Shown here: positions 8,494-16,947 of the stretch, in pieces
How the letters are laid out: each line of letters begins with the position of its first letter
How positions within the stretch are numbered: position 1 is the first letter of the stretch
Assembly: GCA_038231775.1 (NCBI GenBank)
Contig: JBBRKS010000014.1
Span: 1-45,845 of the forward strand
Length of the DNA: 45,845 bases
Direction: 5' to 3'
Origin: Stagnihabitans sp038231775
GTDB lineage: Bacteria; Pseudomonadota; Alphaproteobacteria; Rhodobacterales; Rhodobacteraceae
Translations under genes and position numbers: made by a program
Notes under the pieces: generated by a model
What the model saw: only the letters and a program-made list of their open reading frames with translations
What the model was told of the DNA's origin: nothing
Database searches by the model: none

Positions 8494-9186
8494 CTATGAA
8501 TCCGACTCGGCAAAGCGGTAGCCCGCGCCCGGTTCCGTCTTGATCAAAGTGGGAAAGTTGGGGTCGGGTTCGATCTTGGCGCGCAATTGGCCGATAAAGA
8601 CGCGCAGATACTGGGTGTCGTCGTGATGCGCAGGACCCCAGACCGCCGTCAGAATCTGGCGATGGGTGACAACCCGGCCAGAATTGCGGGCTAGAACCGC
8701 AAGAAGATCATACTCCTTCGGCGTCAACCGCACCTGAACCCCGGATCGCAAGACAAGCCGCTTGTCGAGGTCGATAGCAAGATCACCGATTTCGACCCGC
8801 ATCACCTGACCTGACGCGCGGGCGGCGTGCCGGGCAGCGGTGCGCAGGCGGGCCAGAAGTTCGCTCATCCCGAAGGGCTTTTCGACGTAGTCGTCAGCCC
8901 CAAGATCAAGGGCCGCAACCTTTTCCGCCTCGCGGTCGCGGGCCGACAACACGATGATCGGAACTTTGGAAAAGGCACGTATGTCGCGCAGCACGTCTTT
9001 GCCGTCCATGTCGGGCAGGCCCAGATCAAGGATGATCGCATCTGGTGTGGCACTGGCAGCCAGACGGATCGCCTCGCGCCCGATGGTGGCGGGCAGGATA
9101 TCGTATCCCGCACTGCCCAACGCGATGCGCAGCAGGGACTGAATCTGCGGCTCGTCATCGACCACCAGGACGCGCGGCAATGTCAT
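8494..9186 (-). CDS. kdpE: KdpE response regulator
   Basis: The 230-residue OmpR-type regulator has a receiver domain (VLVVDDEPQIQSLL; phospho-acceptor D54 in LDLGLPDMDG; lysine in VEKPFG). A winged-helix DNA-binding domain follows (VRLTPKEYDLLAVLARNSGRVVTHRQIL, then YLRVFIGQLRAKIE). It is phosphorylated by KdpD and activates the kdp operon when potassium is scarce. Its ATG overlaps the kdpD stop by 4 bp (ATGA), so the pair is translationally coupled. It is the last gene of the operon. Confidence 0.93.
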   Translation of the reverse strand: MTLPRVLVVDDEPQIQSLLRIALGSAGYDILPATIGREAIRLAASATPDAIILDLGLPDMDGKDVLRDIRAFSKVPIIVLSARDREAEKVAALDLGADDYVEKPFGMSELLARLRTAARHAARASGQVMRVEIGDLAIDLDKRLVLRSGVQVRLTPKEYDLLAVLARNSGRVVTHRQILTAVWGPAHHDDTQYLRVFIGQLRAKIEPDPNFPTLIKTEPGAGYRFAESDS

Positions 9187-11897
9187 GGCCGGGTTCCCGT
9201 TTCGGCAGAAATATCGTCATGCGCGAAAGCATTATCCGCGGGATCACCGGGCGGCAATTCAGCGGCGGGCAGGCGCACGACCAGCCGTGTGCCGCGTCGT
9301 CGCAAGGCCGGGCTTTCGGCCTTGATCGTGCCGCCCATCGCTGAAACGAGACCCCGGCAGATTGACAGCCCCAGACCCGTGCCGGGCTTGCGCCGGTCTG
9401 CCCCACCGGCGCGGTAGAATTTTTCAAAAACCCGCTCCAGATCGGCGGGTTTGATGCCGGGGCCTTCGTCGGTCACGCTGATCACCACATCCTTGCCCTC
9501 GTCGCGGGCATGAACGCTTACCTCGCCCTCGCCCCCATATTTGTGCGCGTTGTCGAGAAGATTGTACACAACCTGCAGCAGCAGGTCCTGATCGCCGCGG
9601 ATAAAGTGCAGATCGGGCGCAAGACTGATCCGGGTTTTGCGGCCATGGGTCTTTTGCAACCGCTCCGCCGCACTGCGGACCGCGTCCGCGACGTCAACCC
9701 AATCGCGCTTAACCTTGATTGCCCCGGATTCGATGCGCGACATGTCCAGAAGGTTGGCGACAAAGCGGCTCAGGCGGGCAGCCTCCTGGTCAATCGTCAG
9801 CATCAGGTCCTGACGCGCTGGCTCTGTCAGGTCCTGCAATTGGCGCAACGAGGAGACTGCCCCGGTGATCGACGCCAAAGGCGTTCGCAGATCGTGCGAC
9901 AAGGACGACAGCAAGGCATCGCGGATGTTCTCGTTCTCTTGCAGGGCCGCCGCCTTGACCGCCTCGCCCACCAATTGCACGCGGTCCAGTGCAACGGCGG
10001 CCTGTTCGGCGATGGCATTCAGCGTCAACTCTTCGTCCCGGGCCAGTGGCAGGTCGGTGTCGGTCGGTTCATAGCCCAGCACAGCCACCACCCGGCGCGG
10101 CGTCGAAAGCGGTTGAAAGCGGTACCGCACTTTGGGCAGCGTGCCCGTGCGCCAGCCTGCCACCTCGGCCTTGTCCAGCGCCCAGCGGGCGGCGGTGCGT
10201 TCGGTGGGGTCCAACAATTCATCGGGCGGCCAGGCGGCCAACGCCTCAAGCTCGTGATCCGAGGGCAGAAGCAGGATCGCCTTTCCCCCCAAAATCGCAT
10301 GAACCTGCGTGACAGTGGCCCAAAGCACCGCCTCGGCGGTCGAGGCAGCCGAAAGCCTGCGTGAAAATTCAAACATTGCCTCGGTGGCAAGGGTGCGCTG
10401 CAACGCACTGCGCGCCTGATCGCGCACCCGCCCGGCTAGGGAGCCTGTCAGGACCGCCACCGCCAAAAAGATCAAAAGCGCGAAAAGCTCATGCGGTTTG
10501 GCCACGGTCAGCGTGTAAAGCGGGTCGAGGAAGAAAAAGTTGTAAGCCAAAAACGAGGCAAAGGCCGCAAGGATCGCAGCCCGCGTGCCAAGGCTGACTG
10601 CACAGGCCAGAACTGCGGCCAGAAAGATCATCGACAGGTTGGGCAGTTTCACAAACTGCGTCAGGGCCGTGCCGATCAGAACAGCCAACGCTGTCGAGGC
10701 CAGTGCCGCCGCAGCATCCCGCGCCAGCCCCGCACGCGGCCATATGAAATCCAAGGCCAACGGCGCATCGGGCGCATCTGTCGGCACAACATGCGCGCCG
10801 ATCCCTTGCACCTTGCGCACCAGTTGATCCGAAAGCGATTGCCCGAAAAACTTGCCCACAAACCCCACACGCGACCGTCCCACCACGATCTGCGTGACAT
10901 TCTCGCGCTGGGCCAGACGCAACAGGTCGGTTGGAAAATCGCTGCTGGTCAGGCGGGTGATCTCGGCACCCAAAGTCTCGGCCAGTTTCAAGATCTCGGT
11001 CGCCATGGCTTGAGCCCCGGCATCGGGCCGCGACACATGCACGGCGATCCAGCTTGCGTTCAGGCTGGTCGCCAGACGGCTGGCCTTGCGCACAAGGGGT
11101 TCCGACCCTTTGTCGCCGCCAATGCAGACCAAAAGCCGTTCTGCCGTGCCCCACGGCCCCTCGATCGCCTTTTGTCGCAGAAATTCGGTCATCTGGTCAT
11201 CGACGCGGTCGGCGGTTTGGCGCAGGGCCAGTTCGCGCAGGGCGGTCAGATTGCCAATGGTAAAGAAATTCTCGGTCGCCGCCCGTGCGGTCTGTGGCAG
11301 ATAGATCTTGCCGGATTTCAACCGGGTGATCAGTTCGTCCGGCGTGATATCGACCAGAACCACATCCGAGGCCGTGCGCAATATCGTGTCGGGCACCGTT
11401 TCGCGCACCAGAACGCCGGTGATGTGGCTTACAACATCGGCAAGACTTTCCAGATGCTGGATGTTCAACGCGGTCCAGACGTCAATCCCGGCGTCCAGCA
11501 GTTCCTTGACGTCTTGCCAGCGTTTGGGATGGCGGCTGTCGGGCGCGTTGGTGTGGGCCAGTTCATCGACCACCATCAGGCGAGGGTGGCGGGCAAGCGC
11601 TGCATCAAGGTCGAACTCTTCCAGTGCGACACCGCGGTGGGTCAGATTACGACGGGCAAGTACTTCAAGCCCGGTCACCAGCGCCTCGGTTTCCGCCCGG
11701 CCATGGGTTTCGACAAGACCGATCACCACCTCTTGCCCCTCGGCTTTCAGACGGGCGGCGGCTTGCAGCATCGCATAGGTCTTGCCGACCCCGGGGGCAG
11801 CCCCGACAAAGATTTTCAAACGCCCGCGACCCCGGTTGCTCAGCGCCAGCAAAGCATCGGGGTCGGGACGTTTGTCAGTGTCGCGGGTGTCGACCAT
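9183..11897 (-). CDS. kdpD: KdpD potassium/osmosensor histidine kinase
   Basis: The 904-residue protein has the full KdpD layout. There is an N-terminal KdpD domain with Walker A GAAPGVGKT (32-40) and a VVDELAHTNAPDSRH motif at about 109. A universal-stress-like domain follows (about 253-375), then a four-helix membrane region (about 390-490) and a GAF-like segment (about 510-640). The histidine kinase core has H668 in SSLSHDLRTPL, and an ATPase domain follows (VVYNLLDNAHKYG; GTGLGLSICRGL). It senses potassium limitation and turgor and phosphorylates KdpE. It starts 12 bp after kdpC, without a strong Shine-Dalgarno sequence. No part appears truncated. Confidence 0.95.
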   Translation of the reverse strand: MVDTRDTDKRPDPDALLALSNRGRGRLKIFVGAAPGVGKTYAMLQAAARLKAEGQEVVIGLVETHGRAETEALVTGLEVLARRNLTHRGVALEEFDLDAALARHPRLMVVDELAHTNAPDSRHPKRWQDVKELLDAGIDVWTALNIQHLESLADVVSHITGVLVRETVPDTILRTASDVVLVDITPDELITRLKSGKIYLPQTARAATENFFTIGNLTALRELALRQTADRVDDQMTEFLRQKAIEGPWGTAERLLVCIGGDKGSEPLVRKASRLATSLNASWIAVHVSRPDAGAQAMATEILKLAETLGAEITRLTSSDFPTDLLRLAQRENVTQIVVGRSRVGFVGKFFGQSLSDQLVRKVQGIGAHVVPTDAPDAPLALDFIWPRAGLARDAAAALASTALAVLIGTALTQFVKLPNLSMIFLAAVLACAVSLGTRAAILAAFASFLAYNFFFLDPLYTLTVAKPHELFALLIFLAVAVLTGSLAGRVRDQARSALQRTLATEAMFEFSRRLSAASTAEAVLWATVTQVHAILGGKAILLLPSDHELEALAAWPPDELLDPTERTAARWALDKAEVAGWRTGTLPKVRYRFQPLSTPRRVVAVLGYEPTDTDLPLARDEELTLNAIAEQAAVALDRVQLVGEAVKAAALQENENIRDALLSSLSHDLRTPLASITGAVSSLRQLQDLTEPARQDLMLTIDQEAARLSRFVANLLDMSRIESGAIKVKRDWVDVADAVRSAAERLQKTHGRKTRISLAPDLHFIRGDQDLLLQVVYNLLDNAHKYGGEGEVSVHARDEGKDVVISVTDEGPGIKPADLERVFEKFYRAGGADRRKPGTGLGLSICRGLVSAMGGTIKAESPALRRRGTRLVVRLPAAELPPGDPADNAFAHDDISAETGTRP

Positions 11898-11909
11898 GAC
11901 AGGATTAGG

Positions 11910-12455
11910 TCATTTGGCCGCAGTCTTGTCGAGAGCGAGGTTCAGGCGCAGCACATTGACATGCGGCTCTCCTATCAGGCCGAACAGGCGGTCGGTGGTG
12001 TGGGCGGTGACCAAAGCGGTCAGATCGGCCTGGGGCATGCCCCGTGCAGCCGCAACCCGCGCCACTTGCGCCAAGGCATTGGCGGGTGAAATGTCCGGGT
12101 CCAGCCCCGAGGCAGAGGTGGTGACGGCATCCGCCGCAACACCCGACCGTCCGGCCACATCGCCTTTGACCCGGTCCATCAGCTTTTGCGACAATGGGCC
12201 AAGGTTTGACCCGCCGGACGACGCAGCGTTGTAGGCGGCAGCCGACGGGCGCGGGTGGAAGTAGCGGTCAGTGGCAAAGTCCTGACCGATCAGGTCCGAT
12301 CCGATCACCTGATCGCCGACAGTGATCTGACTGCCATTGGCCTGATGGGCAAAGGCCAACTGGGCCACTCCGGTGATGGCCAGGGGATAGGCGATGCCCG
12401 TCAGCAGGGTGAACAAGGCCAACAGAACAAGCGCGGGGCGAATATGGGTCAACAT
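11910..12455 (-). CDS. kdpC: Potassium-transporting ATPase subunit KdpC
   Basis: The 181-residue protein has one N-terminal membrane helix (LVLLALFTLLTGIAYPLAI). A periplasmic domain follows with the family motifs GSDLIGQ, YFHPRPSAA and SNLGP, and a C-terminal GEPHVNVLRLNLALD. KdpC binds the KdpA channel-like subunit and stabilises the pump. Length is normal. AGAGG lies 6 bases before the ATG. It is co-transcribed with kdpB, 9 bp away. Confidence 0.95.
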   Translation of the reverse strand: MLTHIRPALVLLALFTLLTGIAYPLAITGVAQLAFAHQANGSQITVGDQVIGSDLIGQDFATDRYFHPRPSAAAYNAASSGGSNLGPLSQKLMDRVKGDVAGRSGVAADAVTTSASGLDPDISPANALAQVARVAAARGMPQADLTALVTAHTTDRLFGLIGEPHVNVLRLNLALDKTAAK

Positions 12456-12464
12456 GATAACCTC

Positions 12465-14516
12465 TTAAGCCAGGTGAAGGGCGGTGACGGCCAGGTCGAT
12501 GGCCTTGATGCCGATGAAGGGCAGGATCAGGCCGCCCAAGCCGTAGATCGCCAGATTGCGCCGCAACAGGGCCGCAGCCCCGACCGGGCGGTAAGGCACA
12601 CCCTTCAGCGCCAGCGGGATCAACGCCACGATGATCAGCGCGTTGAAGATCACCGCTGACAGAATGGCAGACTGGGGTGAGGCAAGGTGCATCAGGTTCA
12701 GCGCCGCCATCTGCGGATAGGTCGCCACGAACAGCGCGGGCAAGATGGCGAAATACTTGGCCACGTCGTTGGCAATCGAGAACGTGGTCAGCGACCCGCG
12801 CGTCATCAACAACTGTTTGCCGATTTCGACAATCTCGATCAGCTTGGTGGGGCTGGAGTCGAGATCGACCATATTGCCCGCCTCACGCGCCGCCTGGGTG
12901 CCGGTTTGCATCGCCACACCCACATCGGCCTGCGCCAAAGCGGGCGCGTCGTTGGTGCCGTCACCGCACATCGCGATCAGACGGCCGCCTTTTTGCTCGC
13001 GGCGAATGTAGGCCAGTTTGTCCTCTGGGGTCGCTTCGGCCAGAAAATCATCCACGCCGGCCTCTGACGCAATCGTGGCGGCGGTGATCGGGTTGTCGCC
13101 GGTGACCATCACCGTCTTGATGCCCATGGCGCGCAGGGCGGCAAACCGTTCCTTGATGTTGGGCTTGATCACGTCTTTCAGATGGATCACGCCCAAAAGC
13201 TGGCCATTCTCGGCCACGCCCAGTGGAGTGCCGCCCGACCGGGCGATACGGTCAATCGCCTGACGGAATTCCACCGGGGCATGCTCCATCGTCATATTGG
13301 CGTAGCGCAGGATGGAATCCACAGCACCTTTGCGGATCATCCGTTGGCCGTGGTCGATGCCCGACATCCGGGTTTGAGCGGTAAACGGGATGATTGTGGG
13401 TGCCATGAGCGAAAAATCAGGGTCCTGCATGCCGTATTCGGACTTTGCCAGCGCCACGATTGACCGACCTTCGGGTGTTTCATCCGATTGGCTGGCCAGC
13501 ATGATCGCGGCGGCCAGATCCGTGTCACGCCCATTGGCAAGGGCGATAAACTCGGACGCCATCCGGTTGCCGAAGGTGATCGTACCGGTCTTGTCCAACA
13601 ATAGCGTGTCGACATCGCCCGCCGCTTCAACAGCGCGGCCGGATGTGGCGATGACGTTGAAGCGGATCAGGCGGTCCATCCCGGCGATGCCGATGGCGGA
13701 CAACAGGCCGCCAATGGTGGTTGGGATCAGCGTGACTAGCAAAGCCACCAGCACGACGACGGAAACCACCGTGCCAGAATATCCGGCGAGCCCCCAAAGC
13801 GTGACCACGGCAATCAGAAAGATCAGCGTCATGCCCGAAAGCAGAACCGAAAGCGCCAGTTCGTTCGGCGTCTTTTGGCGTTCAGCACCCTCGACCAGTG
13901 CAATCATGCGGTCGATGAAGGTGGAGCCGGGAGCTGCCGTGATGCGCACCTTGATCCAGTCGGACAGGACCGTGGTGCCACCCGTGACGGCAGAACGGTC
14001 GCCCCCCGCCTCACGGATGACCGGGGCGCTTTCACCGGTGATGGCGGCCTCGTTTATGGCGGCGACACCTTCGATGATCTCACCGTCCAACGGCACCACG
14101 TCGCCGCTTTCGACCAGCACAACATCGCCCAAGGCCAGGTTCAGCGCATTGGTGCGTTCGTACAGATTGTCCTTGGCATCGGGATGCAGCAGCAGTTTGG
14201 CCTGCACATCACTGCGGCTTTGGCGCAGACTGGCAGCTTGCGCCTTGCCGCGCCCTTCGGCGACCGCCTCGGCAAAGGTGGCGAACAGCACGGTGAACCA
14301 CAGCCAGACTGCGATCTGGCCGGAAAACAACGGGCTGCCAGCCCCTTGCACCAGTTCGCGCAGCCACAGGAAGGTGACAAGGGCTGCCACCACCTCTGTC
14401 ACAAAAATCACCGGGTTGCGCATCAGGCTGCGTGGGTTTAGTTTCAGCACGGCATCACGGGCGGCAACAAGGATGATCGCCTTGTCACACAGCGCCGGGG
14501 TTGCGGGGGTAGACAT
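12465..14516 (-). CDS. kdpB: Potassium-transporting ATPase ATP-binding subunit KdpB
   Basis: This is a P-type ATPase of 683 residues that powers potassium import. Visible motifs are TGES (actuator domain), LLLDKTGTITFGN (phosphorylated Asp near residue 310), KGA, and MVTGDNPITAATIA followed by CGDGTNDAPALAQADVG in the P domain. I place the start at the ATG of MSTPATP (14514-14516). It sits 6 bases after AAGGAG, whereas an ATG two codons earlier touches the ribosome site and a longer frame overlaps kdpA. The protein is full length and looks functional. Confidence 0.96.
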   Translation of the reverse strand: MSTPATPALCDKAIILVAARDAVLKLNPRSLMRNPVIFVTEVVAALVTFLWLRELVQGAGSPLFSGQIAVWLWFTVLFATFAEAVAEGRGKAQAASLRQSRSDVQAKLLLHPDAKDNLYERTNALNLALGDVVLVESGDVVPLDGEIIEGVAAINEAAITGESAPVIREAGGDRSAVTGGTTVLSDWIKVRITAAPGSTFIDRMIALVEGAERQKTPNELALSVLLSGMTLIFLIAVVTLWGLAGYSGTVVSVVVLVALLVTLIPTTIGGLLSAIGIAGMDRLIRFNVIATSGRAVEAAGDVDTLLLDKTGTITFGNRMASEFIALANGRDTDLAAAIMLASQSDETPEGRSIVALAKSEYGMQDPDFSLMAPTIIPFTAQTRMSGIDHGQRMIRKGAVDSILRYANMTMEHAPVEFRQAIDRIARSGGTPLGVAENGQLLGVIHLKDVIKPNIKERFAALRAMGIKTVMVTGDNPITAATIASEAGVDDFLAEATPEDKLAYIRREQKGGRLIAMCGDGTNDAPALAQADVGVAMQTGTQAAREAGNMVDLDSSPTKLIEIVEIGKQLLMTRGSLTTFSIANDVAKYFAILPALFVATYPQMAALNLMHLASPQSAILSAVIFNALIIVALIPLALKGVPYRPVGAAALLRRNLAIYGLGGLILPFIGIKAIDLAVTALHLA

Positions 14517-14526
14517 TGTCATCTCC

Positions 14527-16236
14527 TTAAAACGTCTTGCCGGCAAGCATCAGAACATGCTCGACCACCGGCCCCAGCGCCAAGGCCGGGAAGAATTGCA
14601 GCCCGCCCAGGATCACGATGACCCCGACCAGCAGGCCGACGAACAACAGGCTGTCGGTTGGCAAGGTGCCCGCCGAAGCGGCAGCGCGGGTCTTGGCCGC
14701 CAGTGATCCCGCCATCGCCAGAACTGGGATGACATAGGCAAAGCGGCCCAAGACCATCGCAATCCCAAGCGTCACATTGAACCACGGCGTGTTGGCCGAC
14801 AGCCCGGCAAAGGCCGACCCGTTGTTACCCGCAGCCGAGGAATAGGCGTACAGCAGCTCGCTTAACCCATGCGGGCCTGTGTTGTTCAGCCCAGCCAAAG
14901 CCACCGGCAGCACCGCTGCGATCGACGTAAAGCCAAGGATGACCAAGGGCAGGATCACCACCGCCAGAACGGCCAGCTTGATCTCACGCGCTTCGATCTT
15001 TTTACCCAGGAACTCCGGTGTGCGGCCCACCATCAGGCCCGCGACAAACACCGACAGCACGGCAAAGACCACCATGCCGTACAGGCCCGACCCGACACCG
15101 CCCGGCAACACCTCACCCAACTGGATCAGCACCATGGGCACCAGCCCGGCCAAAGGCATCAGGCTGTCGTGCATGGTGTTGACGGCACCGCAAGACAGAC
15201 CCGTGGTAGCGGCCACGAACAGGGCTGACATGGCTTGACCAAAACGCACCTCGTGCCCCTCCATATTGCCCTGAGACGGGTCAACGCCAAGGGCGGTCAG
15301 CAAGGGGTTGCCCGCAGTCTCGGCCCAATAGACGACCCCGACACCAACCATCAACAGCACTGCCATCGCCGACAGGATCGCCCAGCCTTGGCGTTCGGAC
15401 CCGACCATCCGGCCAAAGGTGATCGGCAACGCGGCAGACACCACCAGCATCGCCCAGATCGCCAAAACGTTCGACAGGGCTGAAGGGTTTTCAAACGGAT
15501 GCGACGAGTTGGCGTTAAAGAACCCGCCGCCATTGGTGCCCAGTTGCTTGATCGCCTCCTGGCTGGCCATCGGGCCGATAGAGATGACCTGATGCGCCCC
15601 CTCCAGCGTGGTCGCGTCAAACGACCCGGCCAAAGTCTGCGGCACACCCAGCGCCACCAGCACCAGCGCCATCACCACCGACAACGGCAGCAGGACGTAA
15701 AGCGAGGCGCGGGTCAGATCGACCCAGAAGTTGCCAAGCGTGGCAGAACCCGTGCGCGCGAAGGCCCGCGTCACGGCCATCGCCAGGGCAATCCCGGTGG
15801 CGGCCGAAAGGAAGTTGTGAACCGCCAACCCCGCCATCTGGCTGAAATTGCTCATCGTGCTTTCGCCCGAATAGGCCTGCCAGTTGGTGTTGGTCAAAAA
15901 ACTGACCGCGGTGTTGAACGCCAGATCAGGCGGCACACCCGGCAGACCCATGTGGTTGCCCGGCAGCACGCCCTGCAGTCGCAGGATCGCGTACAACGAG
16001 ACAAAGCCCCCCGCACTGAAGACCAACACGGCCATGGCATAGCTGTGCCAGCTTTGCTCATTGGTCGGATCAATCCCCGCCGCACGGTAAAAACCACGCT
16101 CGACCGGGCCAAGAACCGAAGTCAGAAAGGTACGTTCGCCCGTGAACAGCCGCGCCATGAAGCGTCCAAGGGGTAAAACTGTTGCCAGCACCAAGGCCAG
16201 CGTGACCGCGATTTGCAGCCATCCGTTCAATGTCAT
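14527..16236 (-). CDS. kdpA: Potassium-transporting ATPase subunit KdpA
   Basis: The 569-residue multi-span membrane protein forms the potassium-selective pore of the Kdp pump and descends from the Ktr/Trk transporter family. Recognisable family segments are AFNTAVSFLTNTNWQAYSGE, KQLGTNGGGFFNANSSHPFENP, LSCGAVNTMHDSL and GPHGLSELLYAYSSAAGNNG, which cover the four selectivity-filter loops. It follows kdpF by about 34 bp and precedes kdpB by 10 bp. Length and motifs are normal for the family. Confidence 0.96.
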   Translation of the reverse strand: MTLNGWLQIAVTLALVLATVLPLGRFMARLFTGERTFLTSVLGPVERGFYRAAGIDPTNEQSWHSYAMAVLVFSAGGFVSLYAILRLQGVLPGNHMGLPGVPPDLAFNTAVSFLTNTNWQAYSGESTMSNFSQMAGLAVHNFLSAATGIALAMAVTRAFARTGSATLGNFWVDLTRASLYVLLPLSVVMALVLVALGVPQTLAGSFDATTLEGAHQVISIGPMASQEAIKQLGTNGGGFFNANSSHPFENPSALSNVLAIWAMLVVSAALPITFGRMVGSERQGWAILSAMAVLLMVGVGVVYWAETAGNPLLTALGVDPSQGNMEGHEVRFGQAMSALFVAATTGLSCGAVNTMHDSLMPLAGLVPMVLIQLGEVLPGGVGSGLYGMVVFAVLSVFVAGLMVGRTPEFLGKKIEAREIKLAVLAVVILPLVILGFTSIAAVLPVALAGLNNTGPHGLSELLYAYSSAAGNNGSAFAGLSANTPWFNVTLGIAMVLGRFAYVIPVLAMAGSLAAKTRAAASAGTLPTDSLLFVGLLVGVIVILGGLQFFPALALGPVVEHVLMLAGKTF

Positions 16237-16270
16237 GATATTGCGTCCATGCCGCCCGGCGTTCTGTGTC

Positions 16271-16357
16271 TCAGAACTTTTCCGGGATGATGAGGGTGAT
16301 GATAAGGTAGACGGCCAAGGCTACGGCAACCACAAGTCCAAGGATTGCTTCGAACAT
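16271..16357 (-). CDS. kdpF: KdpF small membrane subunit
   Basis: A 28-residue peptide starts at the ATG at 16355-16357 and ends in PEKF and TGA. It is a single hydrophobic helix (FEAILGLVVAVALAVYLIIT) matching the KdpF pattern of one transmembrane segment with a short basic end. KdpF stabilises the KdpABC complex. It begins 10 bp after the stop of another tiny membrane peptide, and a GGGG-rich ribosome site precedes it. It sits directly before kdpA, as in complete kdpFABC operons. Confidence 0.88.
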   Translation of the reverse strand: MFEAILGLVVAVALAVYLIITLIIPEKF

Positions 16358-16367
16358 GCCCGCCCCC

Positions 16368-16451
16368 TCAAGCCCGCTTGAGGGCGGCGGTATAAACCGC
16401 CATGAGCGCGATCAGGCCCAAGCCCAAACCGCAGTAAATCAGTTCCGCCAT
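16368..16451 (-). CDS. 27-residue membrane peptide heading the kdp operon
   Basis: An ATG at 16449-16451 with GGAG 7 bases upstream opens a 27-codon frame that starts MAELIYCGLGLGLIALMAVY and ends KRA plus TGA, 10 bp before kdpF. It is a single predicted membrane helix with a positive C-terminal end. From memory, similar tiny frames occur before kdpF in other proteobacteria, but I cannot name a function. It could be an extra pump subunit or a translation-coupling leader. The spacing and ribosome site make real expression likely. Confidence 0.6.
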   Translation of the reverse strand: MAELIYCGLGLGLIALMAVYTAALKRA

Positions 16452-16947
16452 AGGTATTCTCCAGTTGATTTGGGCTTACCCTACGGCGTACCGGCATAAC
16501 GCTTCCATTCCGAAGGTCGGCAGCCGGTATAAGGAACTTGTGGGGGTAGAGTGGTCGCAACGGACCGTTTGCATGCCCATCATTGATGCAAATGCCCTTG
16601 ACCCGGTTTCATCGCAGGTCAGAACCGTTCCGTCATTCGCCGCCGATTTGGCCCCGAATTGGGGAAGCTTGTAAAAAATTCATTGTCCCGACCAAGTCAC
16701 CGATTGTCGCACAGAAAGATGGGTGGTGAGGATCATGCTAAGAAACAGAGCGAAGCTGTAGGTCAGCGGGGATATTGAATGGGCCCATATACTTAGCTGG
16801 CCGTGGGATTGGCATGTCATGCGCGTGAACTCGCAGCGCGGCTGGCCCAAGCGAAAAGCGCATCTGCCGATGGTTCGAGTTTTCCCGGCCGTTTGCAACA
16901 CTCGCACAAAGGGCTGTCCAGCAACTCCCAACGCCGGTCAGGTACCG
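16452..16947. other. Intergenic region upstream of the kdp operon
   Basis: This region holds the kdp promoter (minus strand) and the end of the GGDEF gene. I could not recognise a KdpE site. A 7-bp inverted repeat TTTGCAT...ATGCAAA with an 11-base gap lies at 16568-16592, about 120 bp upstream of the first small gene, and could be a regulator site. The rest shows no convincing gene. Confidence 0.35.

Noticed and set aside
10491..12089. A 532-codon plus-strand open frame opposite kdpD
   Set aside because: It lies antisense to the clearly coding kdpD and kdpC genes and has no recognisable domain; high GC creates such shadows.
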